Shown here piece after piece: positions 9,070 through 18,440 of a DNA stretch of 64,000 nt. The notes beneath the pieces were generated by a model, which did no database searches, was not told the origin of the DNA, and saw only the letters and a list, made by a program, of their open reading frames with translations. Every line of letters begins with the position of its first letter. Positions within the stretch are counted from its first letter, which is position 1. The stretch comes from Mediterraneibacter gnavus ATCC 29149 (GTDB lineage Bacteria > Bacillota > Clostridia > Lachnospirales > Lachnospiraceae), in assembly GCF_008121495.1 (NCBI RefSeq), contig NZ_CP043051.1:186001-250000 (forward strand), written 5' to 3'. The translations under genes and the position numbers were made by a program.

Positions 9070-10032
9070 CTACTTCAAACGAATACGTGGGTCAACCGCA
9101 CCATATAACAGGTCGGAAAGTAAGTTTCCGAGCATTGTAAGTACTGCAAGGAACATTGTGAATCCCATCATAAAGAGATAATCTCTCTTTCCGATAGAAT
9201 CCAGGAATACTTTACCGATTCCAGGCCATGCAAATACAGTCTCTGTGATCATCGCACCTGCGAAAAGTCCAGGGATCGCACCACCAACATAAGTTACAAT
9301 CGGAATCATCGCATTCTTTAACGCATGTTTGTAAATTACCACTTTTTCCGGAAGTCCCTTTGCACGGGCAGTTCTGATGTAATCCTGATTGATTACCTCA
9401 AGCATGGATGTACGCACATAACGCATGGTACCACCCAACTGGATCACTGTCAGTGTCACAACCGGAAGGATCATATGAAGCACTACGTCTAAAACATAAG
9501 CCCCGCCTGTATTGTTTGCTCCGGCAGTTATCATACCGTCAAGAGGAAGAACCCCCAACTTGACAGAGAACACATGCCGCAGAATCATTGCCAGGAAGAA
9601 TGATGGCAGTGAAATACCGGCAAATGCTACTACCGAGAATGTATTGTCAAAAATTGAATATTGCTTGGTCGCCGAAATAACGCCGATTGGAATCGCGATC
9701 AATAGTTGCAGTATGAACGCTACAGCAGCTACTAAAAACGAGTTCCATACAAATTTACCGATGACTTCTGTTACCGGAATCTTGTAACTGATCGAGATAC
9801 CAAAATCTCCTCTGATCGCATGACTTGCCCAGTTTACGTATCTTTCCGGTATCGGTTTGTCTAATCCTAAAAGTGCTTTGTTCTGCGCTATCTTCTCCGC
9901 TGTGATGTTTCCGCCTGCATGAGCATCAACGGCATCTCCCGGCAGGCTTGCTACCAAAAGAAATACAACCATAGATACACCAATCAGAATAGGAATCATC
10001 GTGAGAACACGGCGAGTTGCATATTTCCACAT
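9070..10032 (-). CDS. oppB: Oligopeptide ABC transporter permease, OppB/DppB type
   Basis: This 320-residue permease starts MWKYATRRVLTMIPILIG, the usual OppB first helix. It contains the EAA loop YIRTARAKGLPEKVVIYKHALKNA and ends DLLYGAVDPRIRLK, the classic OppB C-terminus. Six membrane helices are expected. ATG 10032 has GGAGG upstream. It is separated from oppA by about 190 bp containing a strong stem-loop. Confidence 0.93.
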   Translation of the reverse strand: MWKYATRRVLTMIPILIGVSMVVFLLVASLPGDAVDAHAGGNITAEKIAQNKALLGLDKPIPERYVNWASHAIRGDFGISISYKIPVTEVIGKFVWNSFLVAAVAFILQLLIAIPIGVISATKQYSIFDNTFSVVAFAGISLPSFFLAMILRHVFSVKLGVLPLDGMITAGANNTGGAYVLDVVLHMILPVVTLTVIQLGGTMRYVRTSMLEVINQDYIRTARAKGLPEKVVIYKHALKNAMIPIVTYVGGAIPGLFAGAMITETVFAWPGIGKVFLDSIGKRDYLFMMGFTMFLAVLTMLGNLLSDLLYGAVDPRIRLK

Positions 10033-10094
10033 TTGTTAAAAACCTCCAATCTTTATTTGACTCTGTTTTGCTCATGATCAAATAACTTAATTTT

Positions 10095-10142
10095 GCCCGC
10101 AGGAAATAGAACGAATCGAGTTCGTATCCACCCCCTGCGGGC
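10095..10142 (-). promoter_or_regulatory. Intercistronic stem-loop between oppA and oppB
   Basis: A perfect 9-bp stem (GCCCGCAGG at 10095-10103 with CCTGCGGGC at 10134-10142) encloses a second small hairpin (ACGAA-TCGAG-TTCGT). No T-run follows on the transcribed strand, so it looks like a 3' stabiliser or partial attenuator rather than a full terminator. Such elements usually make the binding protein more abundant than the permeases. Confidence 0.6.
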
Positions 10143-10224
10143 CGTTTGTTCGAAGGGAAACCTCGCTGGATCCCTATTTGAGCTTCAAGTCTTACGGCTT
10201 TGTTATTTTTTTAGAGTACTTCGA

Positions 10225-11958
10225 TTACTCAACTTCAATGTTGACAATCTTATCCTGCTGATACCATTTTACATATGAGCTCTGCTCGATGTTCTGTACA
10301 CGAGTGTTGTAGCAGATCAGGTCACATCTCTCGTAAATCGGGTATGTCGGAAGATCTTCATTGATCAGTTTGTAAATTTCTTTGTATTTTTCTTTCTGCT
10401 CTTCTTTCGAAGTAGAAGCCAGTGCCTCTGCGAGCATCTTGTCCAGTTCTGGATTTGCATATCCTGTGTGGTTCTGAGATCCGCCTGCTTCCGGACTTGC
10501 AAATGTTCCTGTCAGATCTGGATCTGCTGTCAGTCCCCATGCCATGAACAGCATATCAAATGTACCGTTCTGAGATTTAGACTGCAGTGTCGGCCAGTCA
10601 ACATACTCTGCCTGGAAGTCGATACCAAGCTGTCCGTATGCGTCGATCATCAGTGGGATCATAGTATCTGTTACGATGTTTCCAGACATTGCACTGAAGA
10701 CGATCTTCATCTGTTTTCCGTCTTTCATCAGCTTGTCGCCGTCTTTTTCCCATCCGGCTTCTTTCAGAAGCTCTGCTGCTTTGTCAAGATCATAATCGTA
10801 TGTTTCCAGACCTTCGTCATCATACAGCCATGAAATCGGCGCCTGAGGAATATTCAGTGTGATTGCATACTGTCCGTAAACAGCCTGGTTCAGAGACTTA
10901 CGGTCGATTGCATGAAGCAGCGCCTGACGCACTTTTGCATCCTGGAAAATCTCATTTTTATGGTTTACTGCCACATATCCATATCCAAGAGTCGGCTGGA
11001 TCTTCATGTTGATGAATCCTGCTGCCTGTGCTTCTTCGATGTGGTCATCATCGCAGACAACCTGATCGTGGATATCTACATCACCTGTCTCTACTGCCTG
11101 AAGCTCTGCATTTGTAGCAACAACTTTGAAGATCAGGTTCTTTGTCTTAGGCTCTCCCAGGTAGAAGTTCGGGTTTGCTTCCAGAGTCGCAGATGTTTTT
11201 TCTTTGTACTCTTTCAATACATATGCACCATTCGATACATAGTCAACCATATTCAATGATTTGAATTTAGAAAGGTCACCTTTCTTGATCAGATCTCCAT
11301 ATTTTGCTGTAGAGATCGGCACTGCAGAACCTAATACATAAGGTGCACTTGTGTTTGCTGCTTCCAGAGTAATCTGGATTGTGCTTTCATCTACTACCTT
11401 GATACCGGAAATCTCAGTTGCACTTCCGTTTTTGTAATCTTCATATCCTACAACGTTTACTTTGGAAATATCCTGATATCCATCATAGCTTGGATCTGAT
11501 ACGACTTTATACCAGTTTACATAGTCTTCCGCTTTTACGTCTGATCCATCGTTGTATTTTTCTTTTGTCAGCTTGTATGTGTAAACTTTACCGTCATCAG
11601 AAACTGACATGCTGGCTGTACCGTCAACGATCTCTCCTTTGTCATCATTGACACTCAGAGATGCCGTTGTAGCTGTCACAACCTGGAAATCCTCATTTGC
11701 TTCCCAGTATACCGGGTTGAATACACCTGCAAAGTCTGCAACACCTGCGATCAGTGTGTCTTTTCTCTTTGCTGCTGTCTCAGGAAGTGCAGAAGGATCC
11801 TCTGCTTCGATCAGCTGGTTTGTTGCTTCTAATGAAGTATTTGTGTCCTGTGATTCTGTTTTTTCACTTGTTTTCTTATTGTCTGACCCACTGCCGCAAG
11901 CCGCAAGTGAAAGTGCCATTACTGCCGCTAAAAGGCAAGCTAATGCTTTCTTTTTCAT
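10225..11958 (-). CDS. oppA: Oligopeptide-binding lipoprotein, OppA/DppA type (SBP family 5)
   Basis: This 577-residue extracellular solute-binding protein has a lipoprotein signal peptide with lipobox LAAC (Cys21), then a Ser/Thr/Glu-rich linker. The SBP_5 body contains DGSDVKAEDYVNWYK, VRQALLHAIDRKSLNQAVYG and WGLTADPDLTGTFASPEAGG. It captures peptides for OppBCDF and, as a lipoprotein, is a client of the Lgt enzyme encoded nearby. Start ATG 11958 follows AAGGAGGAAAAAAT. First gene of the opp cluster, about 130 bp after pepF. Confidence 0.93.
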   Translation of the reverse strand: MKKKALACLLAAVMALSLAACGSGSDNKKTSEKTESQDTNTSLEATNQLIEAEDPSALPETAAKRKDTLIAGVADFAGVFNPVYWEANEDFQVVTATTASLSVNDDKGEIVDGTASMSVSDDGKVYTYKLTKEKYNDGSDVKAEDYVNWYKVVSDPSYDGYQDISKVNVVGYEDYKNGSATEISGIKVVDESTIQITLEAANTSAPYVLGSAVPISTAKYGDLIKKGDLSKFKSLNMVDYVSNGAYVLKEYKEKTSATLEANPNFYLGEPKTKNLIFKVVATNAELQAVETGDVDIHDQVVCDDDHIEEAQAAGFINMKIQPTLGYGYVAVNHKNEIFQDAKVRQALLHAIDRKSLNQAVYGQYAITLNIPQAPISWLYDDEGLETYDYDLDKAAELLKEAGWEKDGDKLMKDGKQMKIVFSAMSGNIVTDTMIPLMIDAYGQLGIDFQAEYVDWPTLQSKSQNGTFDMLFMAWGLTADPDLTGTFASPEAGGSQNHTGYANPELDKMLAEALASTSKEEQKEKYKEIYKLINEDLPTYPIYERCDLICYNTRVQNIEQSSYVKWYQQDKIVNIEVE

Positions 11959-12089
11959 ATTTTTTCCTCCTTGAAAAATATTTATGTTGATTCCTGCATC
12001 TTCCGATTTATTTACTCTGTTTTTTCATAGCCGTATTACCCATCTGTTGCTGAAAATGCGGAAACAAACACGATTCATCGACCGGGCTC

Positions 12090-13763
12090 TTATTTCATCA
12101 TTACTCCCAGTTTTTCTGTCAGTGTGCGTACGCATCCCTCTTCAAACGGAACCTGAAGTCCCACTTCTTTTAACATCTCTGTATAGAAATCACTTGCAGA
12201 TAACCTGCACAGCTTCAAATAGCTCTGCCATGCCGCTTTGTAGTCTTCATCCATCCAGATTTTGTACTGCATCGCACAGGTCTGTGCCAGTACATAGTCT
12301 ATATAATAAAACGGAGTATCATAAATGTGAAGCTGTTTTTGCCAAAAACCACCTTTTTCCATAAATGGATCTCCTTCGTAATCAAGATGTGGTTTGTATT
12401 CTTCCTCCAGCTTCTTCCATGCCGCATGTCTCTCATCCGGTGTCAGATCCGGATTGCTGTAGACAATATGCTGGAATTCGTCCACCATGCATCCGTACGG
12501 AATAAATGCGATCGCATCTTCCAGATGCATCTGTCTGTATGTGTCAGCTTCTTCTTTAAAAAACAAATTCATCCATGGTTCTGTAAAGAATTCCATAGAC
12601 ATAGAATGAATCTCTGCTGTCTCCATCGTGATATCCCAATGCTCTTCGATCGGATCACTTCCAGAAACATATCCCTGGAACGCATGACCGCACTCATGTG
12701 TCACAACATCCACATCTCCGCTTGTTCCATTGAAATTGGCAAAAATAAACGGTGCGCGATATTTCGGAAGATATGTCATATAACCGCCGGCCTTTTTTGT
12801 CTTTCTGCCGAGCACATCAAAGAGTTCATTCTCCATCATAAATTCAAAGAACTCTTTTGTCTCCGGTGAAAGCTCCTCATACATCTTCTGTCCATTCGCC
12901 ATGATCTCTTCCGGAGTTCCCTGTGGTTTTGGATTTCCGTCCACGAAATACATGTTCTCATCAATATAAGAAAGCTTCTGAAGACCAAGTCGTTCCCGTC
13001 TTCTCTCATGCATCTTTTCTGCAAGCGGTACGAAATACTCTTTGATCTGTCTGCGGAAATTCTCCACCTCTTCTCTTCCGTAAGAATTGCGGTTCATCCG
13101 GTAATATCCGAGTTCTACATAATTCTCATATCCGAGGAGTCTTGCCTGTGCCGTACGATTTTTCACCAGTTTATCATAGATCTCATCCAGCTCTTCTGCT
13201 TTACTCTGGAAAAACGCGCTGTACTTTTCATGCGCTCTGCGTCTGATCTCTCTGTCCTCATGTGTCATATACGGACGCAACAGGGACAGATTCAATGTCT
13301 CACCATCCCAGTCAATCTTCGCACTCGCAATCAAATTGTCATACCGGGTTGTCAGCGCATTTTCTTCCTGCATCAACGGAATGAGCTTCTCGTCCATGGC
13401 CTTGAATTCAAGCTCCATACTCTTAAATGCCACTTTTCCGATCTTCTCTTCCAGTTCTGCTTTGTATGGAGAATAATAAAGTACTTTTCTGTATTCAGTC
13501 TCCTGATTGCTGATCGTAGGCAGTACTTCATTATAATAGTCCTTCTCTTCACTGTAGAATGCATCAGCAGTATCTACATCACTGCGAATCATCGCAATCT
13601 GAATCATCGTGCTGTACTCGTCACGCAGCTCATAAAACTTTTGATGAATCGCAAACTGCTCTTCTCCGCTCTTTGCAGCCTTCAGTTCCTGTGTCAGCTC
13701 TTTGAGCCCTGCCACAACGGCATCTGTATCAACCCTCTGATAAGGCATCTCTGCAAACTTCAT
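12090..13763 (-). CDS. pepF: M3-family oligoendopeptidase (PepF-like)
   Basis: This 557-residue cytoplasmic zinc metallopeptidase of family M3 cleaves short peptides. The zinc motif HECGH lies near residues 354-358, with the downstream Glu in the ETAEIHSMSMEFF region. The N-terminal helical half is typical of oligoendopeptidases (IHQKFYELRDEYSTMIQIAMIRSDVDTADAFY). ATG 13763 is preceded by AAGGAGG. No terminator is visible before oppA, so peptide hydrolysis and peptide uptake are probably co-expressed. Confidence 0.92.
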   Translation of the reverse strand: MKFAEMPYQRVDTDAVVAGLKELTQELKAAKSGEEQFAIHQKFYELRDEYSTMIQIAMIRSDVDTADAFYSEEKDYYNEVLPTISNQETEYRKVLYYSPYKAELEEKIGKVAFKSMELEFKAMDEKLIPLMQEENALTTRYDNLIASAKIDWDGETLNLSLLRPYMTHEDREIRRRAHEKYSAFFQSKAEELDEIYDKLVKNRTAQARLLGYENYVELGYYRMNRNSYGREEVENFRRQIKEYFVPLAEKMHERRRERLGLQKLSYIDENMYFVDGNPKPQGTPEEIMANGQKMYEELSPETKEFFEFMMENELFDVLGRKTKKAGGYMTYLPKYRAPFIFANFNGTSGDVDVVTHECGHAFQGYVSGSDPIEEHWDITMETAEIHSMSMEFFTEPWMNLFFKEEADTYRQMHLEDAIAFIPYGCMVDEFQHIVYSNPDLTPDERHAAWKKLEEEYKPHLDYEGDPFMEKGGFWQKQLHIYDTPFYYIDYVLAQTCAMQYKIWMDEDYKAAWQSYLKLCRLSASDFYTEMLKEVGLQVPFEEGCVRTLTEKLGVMMK

Positions 13764-13823
13764 AGCCTTTCCTCCTTATTCTATCTATCTGCTTTTGCCC
13801 TTTTATATTTTTTCTCGTTCCTA

Positions 13824-13838
13824 GTGATAATAAATCAC
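13824..13838. promoter_or_regulatory. Inverted repeat upstream of pepF, possible operator
   Basis: The sequence GTGATAATAAATCAC is a near-palindrome (GTGAT/ATCAC) about 60 bp before the pepF start, in an AT-rich promoter-like region. A regulator-binding role is inferred only from position and symmetry. Confidence 0.3.
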
Positions 13839-13995
13839 CGCGCTAAAGTGTTATTATTATAAATTGGTTTTCAGATTTTTTTATTATATACCACTTCCAA
13901 CACGATTTCAAGTTATTTTTAATTTTATTTTTGCAATTTCAATCTTGTTTTCTTGCATTTTAGCACTTTTTTAACTTCTATTGAGAGATAAAAGA

Positions 13996-14032
13996 ACAAA
14001 AAACTGCAGCGAAAGCACTGCAGTTTTTCGTT
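13996..14032 (-). terminator. Terminator after lgt
   Basis: The stem CTGCAG (14004-14009 with 14018-14023), extended by A/T pairs, has T-runs on both sides. It can act in both directions and ends the ychF-lgt transcript. Confidence 0.8.
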
Positions 14033-14054
14033 TTTGTCCTTTATTTAACAAATT

Positions 14055-14942
14055 TTATTTTCCTGTACTTTTTTTTGCAAGCATCGAATATCTGGAATGA
14101 TTTTTTCTCAGATACACAAGCAAAACACCTGTTGTCACTACCAGCACACCTGCCAGAAGCTGGGAAACAGGAAGTCCGATTCCCGGCAGGAGAAGCTGAT
14201 CTGTCCGGAGTCCTTCGATCCAAGCGCGTCCAAGTCCATACCCGAACATATAAAGAAGGAACAACTCTCCCTCGTATTTTTTATGCTTTCGATATGCAAA
14301 CAGCAAGATCAAAAGAGCACAGCACCACAAAGATTCATATAAAAAAGTAGGATGCACCTGAATGTATTCTACGCCATCGATCATCTGGATATGTGCTCTC
14401 ATCTGCTCTGTCACATCAGAGCTTCTCACTGCATCGATCGGAAGCCGCATCGCAAACAAACTGTCCGTATATCCGCCAAACGCCTCTCTGTTAAAGAAAT
14501 TCCCCCAGCGTCCCAGCATCTGTCCGTTTAACAGGGCAAGCGCGATCGTATCAAAAATCTGGGGCGCACTCAAATGCTTGATCTTCGCTGCAATGATCAC
14601 AGTCAGTACTGCTGCAATCACACCGCCGTAGATTGCAAGACCGCCTTCCCGGATATTCAAAATTTCCAGAAGATTGTCTTTGTACATATCCCAGGAAAAG
14701 AGCACATAATATAATCTTGCTCCGATGATCCCGAATACAACACCGAACATTCCCATATCCAGATAACTCTCCGGATCCTGTCCGGTACGCTTCGCCTCTG
14801 ATGTCGCGATCACAAAGCCCAGAAGGATCGCCGTGCCGATGATGATTCCGTAATATGCGATCTCAAATCCAAATACCGAGATTGTCTTTCCGACATGTTC
14901 CAAATGGATTCCCAGATGGGGAAAACTAATATCATAGTGCAT
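14055..14942 (-). CDS. lgt: Prolipoprotein diacylglyceryl transferase
   Basis: This 295-residue membrane enzyme transfers diacylglycerol from phosphatidylglycerol to the lipobox Cys of prolipoproteins such as the OppA above. The Lgt signature GRWGNFFNREAFGG is near residue 147. Multiple membrane helices are present, and the C-terminal GRAWIEGLRTDQL is also typical. The ATG at 14942 (MHYDISFPHLG) has GGAGGCAGGAAG upstream. A reading from TTG at 14957 would contain the ribosome-binding site. It lies 18 bp after ychF. Confidence 0.95.
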   Translation of the reverse strand: MHYDISFPHLGIHLEHVGKTISVFGFEIAYYGIIIGTAILLGFVIATSEAKRTGQDPESYLDMGMFGVVFGIIGARLYYVLFSWDMYKDNLLEILNIREGGLAIYGGVIAAVLTVIIAAKIKHLSAPQIFDTIALALLNGQMLGRWGNFFNREAFGGYTDSLFAMRLPIDAVRSSDVTEQMRAHIQMIDGVEYIQVHPTFLYESLWCCALLILLFAYRKHKKYEGELFLLYMFGYGLGRAWIEGLRTDQLLLPGIGLPVSQLLAGVLVVTTGVLLVYLRKNHSRYSMLAKKSTGK

Positions 14943-14960
14943 GCTTCCTGCCTCCAATTA

Positions 14961-16058
14961 TTATACGTTAAAGCGGAATACGATAATATCTCCGTCCTGA
15001 ACTACATACTCTTTTCCTTCCAGTCTTACCAGACCTTTCTCTTTGGCAGCCGCATGTGTTCCGCATGCCATCAGATCATCATAACTTACCACCTCCGCAC
15101 GGATAAATCCACGTTCGAAATCTGTATGGATCTTTCCTGCTGCCTGAGGTGCCTTTGTTCCCTTTGTGATCGTCCATGCACGGCACTCCTGCTCTCCCGC
15201 TGTCAGATAGCTGATCAGTCCGAGCAGATGATAACTTGCTTTGATCAGTTTTTCCAGACCGGACTCCTCCAGACCAAGATCATCCAGGAATAACTTTTTC
15301 TCATCCTCATCCAGCTCTGCGATCTCCTGTTCAATCTGTGCGCAGACTACAAATACTTCACAGTTCTCTTCTGCTGCGTATTCCCGCACTTTCTGTACTC
15401 CGGCATTGTCTGCACCGTCATTTGCCAGATCGTCCTCTGTCACATTTGCCGCAAAGATCACCGGCTTGTATGTCAGAAGATTGTAGCTTGTCAGCCACTC
15501 CTGTTCTTCCTCATCGTCTGTTGTAAAGCTCTTCGCCATCTTATTTTCTTCCAGATGCTCTTTGATGCGTTTTAACAGCTCCAGCTCTTTTGCTGCTGTC
15601 TTATCATTTCTGGAAAGCTTTACCACTTTTGCGATCCTTCTCTCCAAAATCTCCAGATCGGAAAAGATCAGTTCCAGGTTGATCGTCTCGATATCACGCA
15701 GCGGATCGATACTTCCGTCCACATGTACAATATTACTGTCCTCAAAACATCTCACAACATGCACAATTGCATCTACTTCTCTGATGTTGGCAAGGAACTG
15801 GTTTCCAAGTCCCTCTCCTTTTGATGCCCCCTTTACCAGACCTGCAATATCTACGAACTCAATGGCTGCCGGTGTGATCTTCTTTGTATTGTACATCTCA
15901 CCCAGAACATCCAGTCTGTGATCCGGTACGGTCACAACTCCCACATTCGGGTCAATGGTACAGAACGGATAGTTTGCGGATTCTGCTCCGGCTTTTGTCA
16001 ACGAATTAAATAATGTACTCTTTCCTACGTTTGGTAATCCTACGATTCCTAATTTCAT
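14961..16058 (-). CDS. ychF: Redox-regulated ATPase YchF (Obg-like)
   Basis: This 365-residue cytoplasmic P-loop protein binds ribosomes and prefers ATP. It shows G1 GLPNVGKST (residues 7-15), G3-type [20 protein letters not shown], a variant G4 (AANVTEDD) and the C-terminal TGS domain ([20 protein letters not shown], then [13 protein letters not shown]). Its first six codons and start codon form the attL repeat of the integrated element. The coding sequence is intact, but everything upstream of about 16064, including its ribosome-binding region, now comes from the element. Confidence 0.96.
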   Translation of the reverse strand: MKLGIVGLPNVGKSTLFNSLTKAGAESANYPFCTIDPNVGVVTVPDHRLDVLGEMYNTKKITPAAIEFVDIAGLVKGASKGEGLGNQFLANIREVDAIVHVVRCFEDSNIVHVDGSIDPLRDIETINLELIFSDLEILERRIAKVVKLSRNDKTAAKELELLKRIKEHLEENKMAKSFTTDDEEEQEWLTSYNLLTYKPVIFAANVTEDDLANDGADNAGVQKVREYAAEENCEVFVVCAQIEQEIAELDEDEKKLFLDDLGLEESGLEKLIKASYHLLGLISYLTAGEQECRAWTITKGTKAPQAAGKIHTDFERGFIRAEVVSYDDLMACGTHAAAKEKGLVRLEGKEYVVQDGDIIVFRFNV

Positions 16059-16075
16059 TTTTTATATTTCCTCCT
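16042..16075. repeat. attL of the 10.1 kb element (direct repeat with 26167-26200)
   Basis: A 22-bp identical core (ACGATTCCTAATTTCATTTTTT), one mismatch at 16064, then TATTTCCTCCT, matching 26167-26200 at 33 of 34 positions. It covers the ychF start codon, codons 2-6 and the ribosome-binding site. The mismatch implies that crossover took place within the 22-bp core. Confidence 0.9.
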
Positions 16076-16120
16076 ATAAATCCTTTGATTTCAAGGGATT
16101 TCAGCACACTTATTTTTGCA

Positions 16121-16144
16121 AGTGGGCCATTTAGTGGGCCATTA
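16121..16144. repeat. Left pair of 12-bp arm-type repeats
   Basis: Two tandem copies of AGTGGGCCATTT with a 12-bp period overlap the integrase stop codon. The same motif pair recurs at the right end (26017-26040), as expected of integrase arm-binding sites. Confidence 0.7.
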
Positions 16145-17272
16145 TATTGCCATAAGCGCTTCTGCCACCAAGTCCATTTCTTTTTTCTTTTCTTCCTCAG
16201 TAGTATGAACATATAAGTTCATCGTAATTCCAATATTCGAATGGCCCAGTAACATCTGAAGTGTTTTCGGTTTCATTCCTGCTTCAATACATCTGGTAGC
16301 AAACGTATGTCTCAAGATATGCATCGAAAATCTTGGAATTTTTGCTTTATCACAGATTTTAAACAACGCTGTATCATATGTACTGTTCTTGACAGGCGTT
16401 CCTTTTCGACACAGAAACACAAATTCTTCCCATTCTGTTGAAATTTCTGAAATCCTCTTATTCTTTTCTTTTTGTTTTTTTAGTATAGCAACCGCTTCTT
16501 CTGTTAAGGGTATCGTGCGGTAACCTGATTTACTCTTTGGTTCTCCGATACGCCACTTCTTTGCACTGTAACGATATTCCATACTTCTGCGAATCTGAAT
16601 TGTTTTGGATTTTAAATCGACATCTTTCCATTTCAATCCTACCAATTCGCCTGTTCGCAATCCGGTTTGTAGTATAAAACGATACTGATTTTCATAGCTT
16701 TGACCTTCTGCGTATTGTAAAAATGTTTTTTGTATGTCTCTTGTTAATGCAACCTTCTTCTCAGATGGCTTTCCCATATCACTTTTCACAGATTTTTTAC
16801 AGGGATTGCTACACAAGACTTCATTTTCTTTTGCATACTCAAACATGTTGTATAATGCAATTCTTGCCTGATAAATTGTAGATGTACGATACTCCTGATC
16901 TGCCATATCATAAAATATTTTCTGACAGTGAAGTGGTTTCACGTCTGATAGTGGCATCTCCCCAATTACCGGTTTAATATTTTTAATATATCTCTCCGTA
17001 TAATTGCGAACAGTATTGGAACGGACTATTTTCTTTTTTATCCCAATCCAATAATCAAACCATTGATTGACCAGCATATCTGATGGCATTGAAATATCAC
17101 TATGTTCATCCACATAAGTCGCATCTGCAATCCATGCTCTGCACTCTTGCAGCTTTTTGAATCGTTTATGTTTTCTCTTTCCAAACCGATCTACAAATCT
17201 GGCTGAGTATAATCCCGTACTTTCTTGGGATATTCCCTTGCCAAGTTCTTTGCCTTTTAAATCTTTTCCCAT
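16142..17272 (-). CDS. int: Tyrosine site-specific integrase
   Basis: This 376-residue tyrosine recombinase has an N-terminal AP2-like arm-binding domain (GLYSARFVDRFGKRKHKRFKK), a SAM-like core-binding domain (about 70-160) and a catalytic domain. Catalytic Arg is in TGLRTGELVGLKW (about 204), then HILRHTFATR (about 320), LGHSN and the nucleophile Tyr in MNLYVH (about 354). It lies next to attL and catalyses integration into ychF. Start ATG 17272 follows GAGGAG. It resembles Tn916-type integrases in length and layout. Confidence 0.95.
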   Translation of the reverse strand: MGKDLKGKELGKGISQESTGLYSARFVDRFGKRKHKRFKKLQECRAWIADATYVDEHSDISMPSDMLVNQWFDYWIGIKKKIVRSNTVRNYTERYIKNIKPVIGEMPLSDVKPLHCQKIFYDMADQEYRTSTIYQARIALYNMFEYAKENEVLCSNPCKKSVKSDMGKPSEKKVALTRDIQKTFLQYAEGQSYENQYRFILQTGLRTGELVGLKWKDVDLKSKTIQIRRSMEYRYSAKKWRIGEPKSKSGYRTIPLTEEAVAILKKQKEKNKRISEISTEWEEFVFLCRKGTPVKNSTYDTALFKICDKAKIPRFSMHILRHTFATRCIEAGMKPKTLQMLLGHSNIGITMNLYVHTTEEEKKKEMDLVAEALMAI

Positions 17273-17382
17273 ATTTCAGCTCCTCTCATAAGAAGCCCTA
17301 ATACAGTACCTTGTATTATACCATAGCATCTTATTTTTGTGAATATTCATTTTCATCTCATCTCCCATCTACTGTCATTCAT

Positions 17383-17583
17383 TTATATTTCCACACTTTC
17401 CGAAATGAATTTTTCAAATTCTTTTCTCTTTACAAGTTTTTTCGTGCCTACGTAAAGCACAAAAGGGCATCTCGGTTCTTTCAAAAGACTACTTATTCTA
17501 TTTTGTCCGATATTACTGTATTCTGCTGCCTCTTCAATTGTAAGAGCCACTTTTTCACATATTGCAACATATTGTTTGTTCAT
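17383..17583 (-). CDS. xis: Excisionase, MerR-like helix-turn-helix (Xis)
   Basis: This 66-residue protein has a winged-helix excisionase motif (LTIEEAAEYSNIGQNRISSLLKEP) and a C-terminal VGTKKLVKRKEFEKFI, typical of Tn916-family Xis proteins. It bends DNA and directs the integrase to excision. It lies 110 bp upstream of int on the same strand, with AAAGGA before ATG 17583. Confidence 0.88.
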   Translation of the reverse strand: MNKQYVAICEKVALTIEEAAEYSNIGQNRISSLLKEPRCPFVLYVGTKKLVKRKEFEKFISESVEI

Positions 17584-17624
17584 AAAATCCTTTCCTTATT
17601 GTTTAACGTGTGTAGCATACACTT

Positions 17625-18440
17625 CTATCCGCAATACACACAATCATTCTTTGTATTCAACAACGTTTTTGCTTTCTCCATTTTCATACTTGCAATCACT
17701 TCTCGTTTGCTTGTGCCTCCAACATACATTGGCGTACACATTTCTAAAATGCGGTCATAGATACGCTTTTTATCCAACATGGTCTCGCTTTTTATTTCAT
17801 TTAGCGGAAGATTCATTGTGATAATCAAAGGGCGTCCCGAACGGATCCTGCGGTCTATGACACTGAAAATAATTCCTAACGCATATTCCGAATTTCGTTC
17901 CACTCCAAGATCATCAATAATCAAAAGCTGATAAGAAGCCAATGCATTGATATATTCCGTTTTGTCTGCCAGTGGAAATATATCATCGATAATGGTATTG
18001 AAATTTGTCATCTTCACCGTTACTTCCTGCTTAAGAAGTTCATTGGCAATGCATCCGGCAACATAACTTTTCCCGGTACCAACCGGTCCCCAGAACAAAC
18101 AACCTATATGATTTCTTTTCATTTCATTCCAGTTATCAACGTAATTTTTTGCTCTATGCATGACTGCATCCGACATATCTGCGTTCTCAAATGTCCACTC
18201 TTCCATTCTGCTCTCGTCAAAACAGATACTCGTATTTCTGCTGACTAATTCCCGGTGTTCTTTGTCTTTAAAATATTTTTGTTCTTCTTCATACGCTTTT
18301 CTGTCACAAGCACATTGCCTGGAATGTTTCTTCATCCCCATAAAGTCACCCTTAGGAAAAAATGCTTCTTTCGCTTCCCCACAGACTTTGCAATATTGCA
18401 AACCATCACTGCCTACACATACGGTATCTTCTTCTCTCAT
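17625..18440 (-). CDS. DnaC/IstB-like AAA+ ATPase, helicase loader
   Basis: This 271-residue protein has an N-terminal Cys motif (YCKVCGEAK plus QCACDRK, a likely zinc finger) and an AAA+ domain: Walker A GPVGTGKSY, Walker B LLIIDDLGVER, sensor LIITMNLP. Family members load replicative helicase, and on mobile elements they act with a Rep protein. The start is ATG 18440, which overlaps the repA stop as TGATG. An upstream TTG reading is less likely. The pairing with repA suggests that the excised element can replicate. Confidence 0.88.
   Translation of the reverse strand: MREEDTVCVGSDGLQYCKVCGEAKEAFFPKGDFMGMKKHSRQCACDRKAYEEEQKYFKDKEHRELVSRNTSICFDESRMEEWTFENADMSDAVMHRAKNYVDNWNEMKRNHIGCLFWGPVGTGKSYVAGCIANELLKQEVTVKMTNFNTIIDDIFPLADKTEYINALASYQLLIIDDLGVERNSEYALGIIFSVIDRRIRSGRPLIITMNLPLNEIKSETMLDKKRIYDRILEMCTPMYVGGTSKREVIASMKMEKAKTLLNTKNDCVYCG

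Noticed and set aside
13008..13862. Plus-strand open frame of 284 codons opposite pepF
   Set aside because: Antisense shadow of pepF with no recognisable domain or start signal.
16042..16075. Insertion in a tRNA gene for the first element
   Set aside because: The att repeat lies in the ychF 5' end and no tRNA is present on either side.
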